From: Calliopum simillimum
Taxonomy: Eukaryota > Arthropoda > Insecta > Diptera > Lauxaniidae
NCBI GenBank assembly: GCA_951812925.1
Contig: OX638368.1
Coordinates: 81,140,909 to 81,204,908 of the forward strand
Direction: 5' to 3'
DNA: 64,000 nucleotides
This document shows positions 34,001 through 46,000 of this stretch, in pieces (positions within the stretch are counted from its first letter, which is position 1; each line of letters begins with the position of its first letter). Below the pieces are notes generated by a model. That model was not told the origin of the DNA. It did no database searches and worked only from the letters and a program-made list of their open reading frames with translations. The position numbers and the translations under genes are program-made.

Positions 34001-37000
34001 GTTTGTCCTCCACAGAAAAATGACCTGTCTGGAATCTTCGGAACCACTTTGAAATAGTCCCGAGGGATGGCGCATTAACTTCAAATGCTATTTGGCATTC
34101 ACTTAATATTTCCACAGGCGCACACTGGTTCAAAATCCTTAAAAGCTGGCCAAAAGTTGAAAAAAAAGTTTTTTTAAATTCACTTTTTTTGGACCGTATT
34201 GTCTAACAGATAGTCATAGACCTCAAAAAATTTGTAAGTAAGATCCAGGTATTCCTACAATGCCCTTGGGATTTCTCCAAAAGTACGCTCCTCTGACGCA
34301 AAATTCTGTGAGTTAAAAGTAGAAATTTAGTGTTCACTGTAAAAATTGTGTGGTGACTGTAAAACTGAACCGATTTTAATGTTTGGATATAAAATCTCTT
34401 CGTAAAAGAAAATACTATCGAACCTTTTCATTCAAAACTTGCAATAATTTCTACATTTTTGATAATTGTGATTAACTTAAAATCAAATTATTTTACAAAA
34501 TCAGTTTGCAATTGTTATGAAAAAAGCCCAAAACTAATTTATACCACGTCATACCACCAAGATTTTTTGGATTTAAGAAGATTGAAACCTTTTCTAACAC
34601 ATATGAAAAAATTGAGGTGCCTTTTTTGCCTTCTTTGTTTGACGCGGAAAATTTAACTAATGTTGCTTGCCAAGTGCTAATATGTGTTGCTCGCCAAAAG
34701 AATAAAATTTTTACATTATTATAAAGCTCATACTCCATGATAAAGGAATCTAGAACCCATTTTAACGTAGATCAATTTACCGTTGCACACAACTCTGTCA
34801 AAGTTAAAGTTTTGAAATAAATTTTTAAATTAGATATAAAAATTGTACAAGTGTTGTTTTTTGCCATTTCGAGTCCGCCATTTTGTTTCTTAAGGGGTCA
34901 CATGACAAGTGAACTTTTTTCAGATTCATTTTTTTTTTTTAATTTTGCATTTTAGTAAATATTCTAAAGATTCTAAAAAAAATTATTTCATGAAAAAATT
35001 CCTACCCCTTCAAAAGTTACAGCAGCATTAGTGAGCATTCATTTTTATTCTTTGTACTACTTGTCGACGGCAGATGGCAATTGATACAAACTTTGAACGG
35101 TTTATCTCGAAACCATGTTTTTCGTACTGGTTTTCACGCCACAGCAAACATTTTTTGATGAATTTTTTTTTTCACATTTTTGTATTATTTTAAACTTGAC
35201 TCCGTAAGTCTCGACACGAGCTTTTTTTTTTAAATTTTTTTTTCGAATTTTTGCGAGTGTTTAAAGTCAATTTTTTTAGTGAAAAATAAATTTTAAAGTT
35301 TGGAAGATCACCAAAAATCGAAAAAAAAATTTTAAAAAAAAAGCTCGTGTCGGGACTTACGGAAGATTGTTAAGATTCCAAAAAAACATATTTTTTCCAG
35401 ATCGGACTATTGTGGCGACTCCCAGCGTGAAAACCATCAGGCAACCTTTTTTTCTCTGCCGCCAGTTCAGAGCTCTACAACATAATAACGGAATAAAATA
35501 TATAATTTTTTTTTTATTGTAATTTAATTGATTATCTGCATTAATAAAAAAAAAAAAAAATTAAAAATATAAATTTTTCACTGAGTTATGAATTTTTTAA
35601 AAAGGGTCTACTTTCTCTGCCGAGCTTGTCATGTGATTACTCAACCAAATCCAACAAAAAATTTAGTCCGGGGTTTTTGGGGACACTGATCACGAATCTG
35701 ATATTAGATTTTTAAGGCTTTATACGAATCATCCGCCATTTTGAATCCACCATTTTCTTTTTTAAAAAATCTAACATCAGATTCGTAATCAGCGACCTCA
35801 AAAACCCCCATGTAAAAAATTTCGTCTCGAAACTTTAACGATTTCGCCTTTTGGCCAGCTTTTAGGGATTTTGAACCAGTGTGAGGCGTGAGCTTACGTC
35901 GAAATCCAAAAAGAATAGCAAACCGAATCTTTTGCTGCTTTGGCACTGGAATATCTGCTGACATTATTTCACGAATATTACGTTTTCTTCTCTCCATTTT
36001 GACCGATCTTTCTGAAAATTAAAATGATATATCATAAAACTATAACAAATAGTACGCAATTTTTTGATTTACTAAAAATTTATAACATGACACCTACTAA
36101 GTGAACTTTTGTTAGGCCCTCCGCATAATTTTTAAACATCGGACATCACCTGTAGCCCAGGCAAATTAGCATAAAAATTGATGTTAAATAACAATAATTA
36201 GGGCAAAGCTGAAAAACGGTGCAGGCCTTAGATACACCATTAGAAGTAAACTGTCAAAAGTTCCCATTGATCCCATGTGAGCTAAAAAAGTTATTCAAGG
36301 TCAAATGTCACAAAAAATAGTTTTTTGGAAATATCTCGCCAGCGGTAGCCTCTAGAGAAAAATGTTAGTCTGCAATTTTATAGCTATTCCTATTTCCTAT
36401 AAAAATGGTCTGAGAATCGATTTCATGCGATTTATAGCTTAGAAGATATTCTTATTTAAATTGCGGCAAAAACTAGTAAAATGAGCGTGCCGAGTATGAG
36501 TGCGCATAGCGATGTGTTGAGCTTTAAATTTAATTAACTCATGAACGGTAAGTCACACGTAAAAAGTGAAAATACTGTTTATAGGGAATTGCTTGTTTTA
36601 CAAAATGTATGTAGTTTTTCTTTCGTGTGAATAATAGTTTATGAGATATTTCTTAACAGTCCCAAAATTTAGAAAAAAACAGTTTTTGCAAAATATCTCG
36701 GAAACGATGTGCCCTAGGAAAATGTTTTTTCATTATTTTTTGCCTGAAATCTCAACTTGACCTTGACCTTTAAATATATTTAAAAATTTTTATTTTTACA
36801 TTTTAAGACAAAAATAAATTATTAAATTTAAAAAGTATGTATGTATGTATGTATTCTCCTTTAACTCCTAGGAGGAGCATAGGGCCAATATGAAATCTCT
36901 CCATTTGTCACGATCCCTTGCGATGACTTTGATCTCTTGCCACGATTTTCCCGATTCTTGGATTTCCTTTTCCAACGACCTTTTCCAGTTAATTTAAAAA

Positions 37001-40000
37001 GTATGATTTGAGCAAAACTAAAAACAAGATCATGTAATACCCCTGAAAACGATAATGTGTGCAGTCGACGCAGCTAACTACAAAGGAAATGGAAAGCAGC
37101 AAAGCAAAGACCGTGCGGCATACGAGTGTGGATAGTAAAATTTATTTGAAAGTTGATTTTCGAAGGATTTTGAAATCGCGATATCTCATGATCAGTAAGT
37201 CGGACGAAAAAAGTGTTCGTAGGGGCCGCCACTGGGAATTGTATGTACTACAAAACACGCCTGTCCTGTGGGTGATTTGAATAAAATTTTCGAGTACCCC
37301 ATTTTTTTTACGGAATTCTGTTAAACATCGTATTTCAACATGTTTTCAATAAAAAGTTTTAAAATTCTTAGAGCACTTCGGAAATGATCGGCTTACGAAC
37401 GATTTCCATGTTGCTTTAGCCGAAGCAAATTAGGATTATTCTGAAAAATAGTTCCAAATGAATTTTTTTTTTTTTTTGGGAATTGTATTCACGAATGCAT
37501 AAAAAATAACGTGTGAAAAGTAAATTACAAAATTGTATGCCCAAAAAAAGTTATTCAAGGTCAAAAGTTGCGAAAATAAATTGTTTTCAATTATTTCGGC
37601 TGCAATTACGAAAAAATAATGGTCGACAGTTATTTGCTGAGTCAACAGTTGTTTAGCTTCAATGACTTACTACGAAAAAGCCTCATGAATTTTATTTCTA
37701 TTACTCATGGTTTAGGAAGTTATTGTTTCTATCAAAAATGTACCGTTTAATTAAAAGTCACAAACCTTTTAGTTATAATTCAAGTTTACTTTTATTGAAA
37801 TATAATAATTACGAGCTAAACGAAGTTACACGAAACGGGTTTAAAAAGCGACTGACTGAGTTACAAAGAATTCAATTCCACTTCATTTCAAATGTCAAAT
37901 AAAAGCTTAACCCTTTAAGTTATTGTTAACACTTCGATTTTCAACACCTCCCCTCGAAGTCATAACAATATATATCTAAATTTACAAATTCATATTCAGT
38001 ACATATTCAATTAGAAAAAAGAAACAACTATTTTAGTTTATCCAGGACCCCTAACTTCAGTATACAAAGTAAATGCTTTTCTCGATTGAGCCCCTTGGTG
38101 AGCACATCGGCTGGCATATCTTCAGTTGGTAAATATTTCAGGATGATTTCGCCACTCTGATGTTTTTCTTTTATGAAGTGGTGTCGCACATCGATATGTT
38201 TTGTGCGTGAGTGATGACCGAAATTCTGAATTAGTTTTTGGGCACTTTGACTGTCGTTGTACAGAATAATGCTTTCTTGTTGTACACCAATTTCATTAAT
38301 AATTTCTTGTAGATAAAGTGCCTCCTTCGTTGCCTCACTGATTGCCAAATATTCTGATTCAGTGCTAGATAACGCCACAGTACGTTGCTTTCTTGCTTCC
38401 CAGCTTATAGCCGCTCCAGATAATATAAATGCATATCCAGAGTAAGACCGTCTATCGATCAAATTAGCGCCCCAATCTGCGTCAACAACGCCATAAAGAT
38501 TTTCTGTTGTATGTTTGTATAATATCCATGATGTAATGTACCTTTTAAATACCTTAGTACACGTTTTGCAGCTTTCCAATGCGTTTCATCGTAGTTTGAA
38601 TTAAACTGGCTTAAAAAGTTGACGGCATAGGCGATGTCTGGACGCGTCATTACGGCAAGGTACATCAAAGCCCCGATTAAGCTTTGATAAGGATATAATT
38701 TCATTTCCTCTTCATCAACTGTTGACGGTTTTTCTAAAATACACTTAGACTCGATTGGAGTTTGGACTGATTTGCAGTCTTTCATTTTAAATTTATCCAA
38801 CAACATATTTATATATTTTTCTTGGTTCAGATAAACTTTTTGTAAATTTAAGTCTTGATGGAAGTTAATTCCCAAACATGAATTCACAAGTCCGAAATCT
38901 TTCATTTCAAATTCTTCACTTAATGTTTTTTTGATTTGTGTAAGCCACATCTTATTATTCGACGCGATAAGTATATCGTCTACATATATAGTCAATAATA
39001 AAAGATCACTATTTTCTCTTTTTATAAATAGACACGGATCGCGTTTAGATGGCTTTAAGCCAATATTTAACAGTTTATTATTAAGTTTACAATACCACTG
39101 TAAGCCTGACTGGCGTAGCCCATACAAGGCTTTCTTAAGTAAACACACTGGGCTTTTATTATGGTGGATTTCATCCAACCATCGCGACGCAGTTTCACAA
39201 ATTTTATTGTCTTTTTGAACAGTTCTCTTTGAACCTACAGGTTGACCTGTCACAACCTTTTTTAGAAAGTCATTTAAATTCTCAGGAATTTTCATAAACA
39301 CTTTTTTATCTAATTCGCCATTCAGATAGGCAGTGACGACATCCATCTGATGGATTTCTAAATCAAATGCCGCAGCTAAAGCTGCTAACAATCGAATTGA
39401 TGTAGGACGCACAACTGGAGAATACGTGTTGTGAAAATCCTCCCCTGGACGTTGCGAGCATCCTTTTGCTACGAGACGCACTTTTTTATTTCCTGTATCT
39501 TTTGTTCGAAAGACGAATCTATTACCTATCACTTTTCTATCATTAGGTTGTTCTACAATTTGCCACGTATTATTTTTTGTTTGCGCGAGAAATTCGTCTT
39601 CAACGGCTTGCAACCATAAATTTCCATCGGAACTATGTACAGCTTCTTGTAACGTCAACGGATTATCTACTGAAGAATAAGCATAACCACTCTCTTCGAA
39701 AACGTCGTCTTCCAAATCACTATCTGATATTACTAATATTTCAGATTCACTTAGTTCTTGACCGTCACAGTCTACATTTTGATACACTTTCTTTGGTCTA
39801 CCGCGCGAGCCAGTTCTTATAAATATTGGACGTCCTTTACCACGTTTATTTTCTGTTCTTACACTTTCGCGAATTATTTCAACACTGTCTTTATTTTCAG
39901 TATTCGAATTTGGGCTGTTAATGTCAAATTCAATTTTATTGCCACTTTCAATCGGTTCATAAATATCACTGTATTCATTTTTAAAACCTGGTTCATCTAC

Positions 40001-43000
40001 AAATTTAACATCGCGACTTATTATTATTTTTCTTTTGCCATGTGATCATAAACGATATGCTTTTGACTCCTCCGAGTAACCAACTAAAACGCAAACTTCG
40101 GATCGGGAGTCAAATTTTCCTTTATTACTTTTATTTAAGACATATGCTTTCGCACCAAATATTCTCATATGAATCACTGTTGGAACTTTGTTTGTCCATA
40201 TCTTATAAGGCTCTCGTCGGACAGCGATTTCTTGTATAACACGCGGTGTTTATGGCTTCCGCCCAAAACACAGGAGGAACACCTACATGCCTCATCATAC
40301 ACCTGGACATTTCTGCGGTGTATATGGTGCACTTAGGCGACGTTTTATCCCGCACTTTTCTAAAAATGAATCAAAATCATGATTACAAAATTCTTTACCA
40401 TTGTCCGATTGGAGCGTTTTAATTTTTTTACCCGTAAATGTCTCTGCCTCTGCCTTAAATTTTTTAAAGTTCTCAAGCACTTCTGATTTATTTCGCATGA
40501 AATATACTTTGCACCAACGCGACTTATCGTCAATAAAAGTTACGAAATATTTTTTCCCGCTATGAGACGCAGTCCTCATAGGACCACATACATCACTATG
40601 AACGATTTCCAATAAATCACTCGTTCGATTTTGATCTACATTTAAAAAACTGTTCCGCGTTTGTTTTTCCGAAATGCATATTTCACACACAGACATTTTA
40701 TGTCCTGGCTTGATATTAACACCATATAATCTGTCACTATTTGCTATTGCTTTAAGATCACTTTCGTTTAAATGGCCCATTCGACAGTGCCACATGTCAA
40801 AATCATTAACGTGATTCAATTTCATTTCTATGATGTTAGCGGCTTCATTGCTTTTTTGCAAATAATACAAATTTCCGTCTCTTTTTGCACTACACACAAT
40901 TTCATTATGTTTATTGATCACCACGGCACTATTTTTGCGAAAGAGTACTTCAAATCCTTTGTCGGTAATTTTTGAGACCGACAGGAGGTTTGTACGTAAG
41001 TCCGACACGTATAATACGTCACTCAGATTTAGGTTTTGATTATGATTACCTTCTTTAACTGCGATTTTTACAGAACCAACACCGCTTATTTTTGTCGTTT
41101 TGTTGTTAGCTAAATGAAGCACTTTGTTTGTTTGAATAATTTGTTCAAATGAGTTGACATCTCCACTGACGTGTGACGTACAACCACTGTCTAAACACCA
41201 TGCTTTCTCATCGCTTATGCTAACTAATGCCGTTTCAGTTGAATTAAAAGAGACGTCATTATCAACAGAATTTTCTGCAGTGACATTTTTCGCATTTTCT
41301 TTTGAGCGTTTCTTTTCCTTACAGTCCCTAGCGAAATGACCTAACCTCCCGCACTTGAAACAACTGCCGCTTTTGTGTTGACTACCGAATCTACTATCTT
41401 TGTCTCTCTTGAAAATTGAATGATCTTTAAATGACTTTTTTACATATAATGCCTTTTGGTCTTTTTCACCTTCTTTCACTTTACGCGATTGAGACTCTTC
41501 TAGAATTTTAACTCGAAGCAATTCGGGCTTCGGCAACTCATCACGCGATTCTAATGCGCAACGAAAAGTCTCGTACGATTCTGGCAAACTGTACAAAAGC
41601 AAAATAGTCAGCAAATCGTCACCAATTACAACACAACTTGGAAACAGCACAAAAAAAATCATTTAAATGTTCGCGCACATTTTCACCTTCCTTAAGACGT
41701 GACAGTGCAACACATTTCAAAAGCGTTGCTTTTCGCGCTGGACCTTTTGATTGATAAGTGGACTGCAATGTGTCCCACATATTTTTTGACGTATTGCAAT
41801 CAGCAATAAGTCCCAGTTCAGAGGAACTGACCGACAACATTATGTCCGCACACGCTTTTTCGTCAAAACCACTCCACTTAGTGAGTTCGGCAGCATCCGT
41901 TGGACGCACTTTGGAGCCATTGACGAAGCCCCATAACTCGTTTTTTATAAGAACCGCCCGCATTTGTAATTTCCACGTACCATAATTTTCCGCGTTTAGT
42001 GGATCAATACGCACGACCGCCCGGCCATTTTAAACAAGAATCACGAAAGTTTGTTTTTTAATAAACTCAATTTTTAGACACTTTTGTGAACACTGGGCCC
42101 ATAACCTATTGTTTCTATCAAAAATGTACCGTTTAATTAAAAGTCACAAACCTTTTAGTTATAATTCAAGTTTACTTTTATTGAAATATAATAATTACGA
42201 GCTAAACGAAGTTACACGAAACGGGTTTAAAAAGCGACTGACTGAGTTACAAAGAATTCAATTCCACTTCATTTCAAATGTCAAATAAAAGCTTAACCCT
42301 TTAAGTTATTGTTAACACTTCGATTTCAACAGAAGTATGTCAATTTAAAAAGTTTTAAAACTTCGCGATATTTATATGTTGTACTTTTTAAATTGAGATA
42401 ACTCTCGAACGACTAATCACACCAAAAAAGTAAATATATATTTGTTTGTAGAAAATTATATTTCCTACAAACCACTATCAGCTTTTTTTTTCGTAGGACC
42501 AATGGTTTAGGAGATATTTTTCACAAACTGTTCAAATTTTGAAACACTAGTTTTTAAGGAAATCTCTGGAGCTGTTTTCGCTCGAAAAAAAGTAGCGGGA
42601 TCTATTTTATTAACATTAACATGAATTTAACAGATTTCCGTATAAAAAAAAGGGGGTACTTGAAAATTTTATTCAAATCACCTACAGGACAGGCGTGCAA
42701 AATGGATGAAAAAACATTTTCCTAGGGCACATCGTTTCCGAGATATTTTGCAAAAACTGTTTTTTTCAAAATTTTGGGACTGTTAAAAAATATCTCATAA
42801 ACTATTAGTCACACGAAAGAAAAACTACATACATTTTGTAAAACAAACAATTCTCTATAAACAGTATTTTCACTTTTTACGTGTGACTTACCGTTCATGA
42901 GTTAATTAAATTTAAAGCTCACCACATCACTATGCGCACTCATACTCGGCACGCTCATTTTACTAGTTTTTGCCGCAATTTAAATAAGAATATCTTCTAA

Positions 43001-46000
43001 GCTATAAATCGCATGAAATCGATTCTCAGACCATTTTTATAGGAAATTTTATTAGCTATAAAATTGCAGAAAAACTATTTTTGTGACCTTTAACCTTGAA
43101 TACCTTTTTAAGCTCACATGGGATCAATGGGGACTTTTGACAGTTTACTTGTAATGGTGTCTCTAAGGTCTGTACCGATTTTTAGCTTTGCCCTAATTAT
43201 TGTTATTTCAAATGCTAATTTGCCTGGACTACTGCCGAAGTTATAAGAATAAGACGACTTTGGCTGTTTTTAGATTGGTAAAAAAAAAATGTTAGTTTCC
43301 TTGATACTCCCAATGCTTCAAAATAGGGGACGGTTTTCCAAATATTTTTTCATAGACTCGGCCTTATGTTTATGACTCAAAAAACTGATGTTGTTAAATT
43401 TTATTTTTAGTTCTTTATTTTTGAAGTTGTCAATTTTATAAGATAGCGAAGATACTAACATTTTTAAAGGTTAAGATCAAAAGTAAGTTTGTTTAGAACG
43501 TATCGACACATAAAAATGTCTCCACGATTATTAAGTGCTATTCATAACCCAATGTGCACAAAAACGGATGAGAATCCGTTATGAACCTGTAACGTACATC
43601 AAAAACGAACTCAAAACGGATTTGCTTTGAATAATGCTAATGCTGTGTTAAAAAAAAAAAAAACATTTTGGAGAGTTTATAACGGATAAAAAAAATTATG
43701 GGAAAAAAATAAAAAAAAAAACAAACAACGATCTGCCTATGGTAGGATTCGAACCCGGGTAGATCAGCAGTGACGGACCCGATTCGATTCCTAAACGTAC
43801 GTAAAAGCGAATTCAAACCGGATTCGCTTTTAAAAATTATAATGCTGTATAATTAAAAAAAAAAACGTTTTGATGAGCTTATTGACAATTAAAAAAAATA
43901 AAAATATGAAAAAAAAGCATAAAAATCCACCTGTGGTAGGATTCAAAACTGAGTAAATCCGTTTCGAATACTTCAATTACGAACTCAAAACGGATTTGCT
44001 TCGATTAATACCCAATGTGCACAAAAACGGATAAGGATCCGTTATGAATCCGTAACGTACATCAAAAGCGAACTCAAAACGGATTTGCTTTTAATAATGT
44101 TAATGCTTTGTTCAAAAGCTCATCAAAACGTTTTTTTTTTTAAACATACAACATTATAATTTTTAAAAGCGAATCCGGTTTGAATTCGTTTTTACGTACG
44201 CTTCGGATTCGAAACGGGTCCGCGGGTCCGTCACTGCGGATCTACCCGGGTTCGAATCCTACCATAGGCAGATCGTTGTTTTCTGTTTCTTTTTTTTCTT
44301 TTTTTCTTATAATTATACCCTACACCTAGGGTATATTCACTTTGTCCTTCCGTTTGTAACGCAGAGAAGGAGGCGTGGCAGATATAGAAAAGTATATATA
44401 TTCTTGATCAGCGTCACATCCTGAGTCGACATTGCCATGTCCGTCTGTCCGTCTGTCTGGCTGGCTGGGTGGCTGGGTGGCTGGCTGGCTGGCTGGCTGG
44501 CTGGCTGTGTGTTGAAATACACTTTTTGGGAAAACTGAGCAAGATAATGAAATTTGGTACACTGCCTCCGTTGTCAAAGATAGCTCGGGGGATTGAAAAT
44601 GAGCGAAACCGGTCAACGGACCTATGGCCTACCGCCCATACAAAAAATATATTCAAAATGCAATTTTAGGAGTATTTTTCACGACAATGCAACCAAAATA
44701 CACACAAATACTAAGAATTGTAAGCGCAAGCTCTGAAAAAAAAACTGAACAAATTCGGACAAGAGGGCGTGGCACCTCCCATATAAGCAAAAGCCTTAAA
44801 ACGGTATACTGAAAGCGTTTTTTGAGATATTCGAACCAAATTCGACTCAGACACTAAGAATTATAAATGAAAGCTCTCAACAAAAATTGGGTGAAATCAG
44901 ACAAGGGGGCGTGGCACCTCCCATATAAGCAAAAGTTTCAAAATGCTATACTGAGTTTCTTGAGATAATCCAACCAAACTTCACTCAAACACTAAAGACT
45001 ATTAATGCACGCTCTAAGCTAAAACTAGACGAACTCGGACAAGAGGGCGTGGCACCTCCTATACAAGCAAAAGCTGAAAACGTTTTTCAATCAGACACTA
45101 ATGCAAGCTCTGGACAAAAACTGGGTGAACTCGGATAAGAGAGCGTAGCACCTCCCATAAGAGCAAAATTTAAAAAAAAACTGCAGTGTAGGGTATTTAA
45201 TGTTTGGCCAGGCCAAATTTTACACCCTTACTAGTTTTTTTTTATTAAAAGCAAATCCGGTTTGAGTTCGTTTTTGGTGTTACGGGTTCGCAACGTATCC
45301 TCATCCGTTTTTGTTTGTTTTCCAAGGTTTAAATGATGGTTTGTTCTTTCTACAGCATTTAGAAACTTTAAATAGAATTATCTCGAAATGCCATCCTTCG
45401 ACTTAGAGCGTTATTGCACGCAACGTCTCAATTGTTGTTACAGTTAAAACTTAACGCAAAGTAGAATTCTTTTTTAAGTAAAAAAAAAAAACATTCCAAA
45501 TTACCTTCAATCGAAAATAACTCACCCTTTGTTTCATGTAAATTGCGACAAATTTTCGAGTTGGTTTCATGTAGTAAATTAATTTGTTCCATTAAAGCAG
45601 AAAAGAACTTATTATTTTCAATTTCACTGGGCATATTATTGAGTTGATTTGTTGCATTTTGATCGCTCATTTTAGAATCGTTATCTGATGGATTTAGCAA
45701 ACATGGATCACTAAACCTAAAACTGTAGTTTTAAAATTAAATTAAAGAGCGAATACTAAAAGATTTTTCATGAAAAATAGTTACCCGCGGCTTATATTTG
45801 GATTGCTGCCACTGCCATTTAAAACATCAGTCGAATTGTTCTCATGTTCTGATGAACCACCCAAAATATTGACAATTGGTGGTAGGCTGGCAAAATCTTG
45901 TGAACCATCATTTTGCTGATAAAATTGGCTTGATGTATTGGGGTACAACATTGAGTAACGATTATTAAAAGAGGAAGAATGTTTGATAAAATTTGGCGTA

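Larger units (their letters stand above)
37721..42331 (-). mobile_element. Copia-type LTR retrotransposon, full length, defective
   Basis: Two LTRs of ~225 bp, a 5-bp duplication GAAGT (37716-37720 and 42332-42336), a primer site and a purine tract, and in order gag, protease, integrase, reverse transcriptase and RNase H on the minus strand: the Ty1/copia order. 4611 bp. Several frameshifts and an integrase deletion make it non-functional, but the nearly identical LTRs suggest a fairly recent insertion. Confidence 0.95.
36140..43240. repeat. Large inverted-repeat element with copia inside
   Basis: Left arm 36140-36770 and right arm 42690-43240 are diverged mirrors (CCCATTGATCCCATGTGAGC, TTGCCGCAATTTAAATAAG, ACTCATGAACGGTAAGTCAC in opposite orientation). 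A shorter inverted pair (37215-37310 and 42640-42700, with CTGTCCTGTGGGTGATTTGA) lies inside. Before insertion of copia and the LINE fragment it was about 2.3 kb. No ORF beyond short shadows. Confidence 0.65.

Noticed and set aside
39577..40239. Plus-strand frames over copia
   Set aside because: Antisense shadows of copia pol, which is on the minus strand.
43735..43790. tRNA gene
   Set aside because: Only a B box and T-arm-like sequence are present; no acceptor stem, D arm or anticodon arm can be folded.
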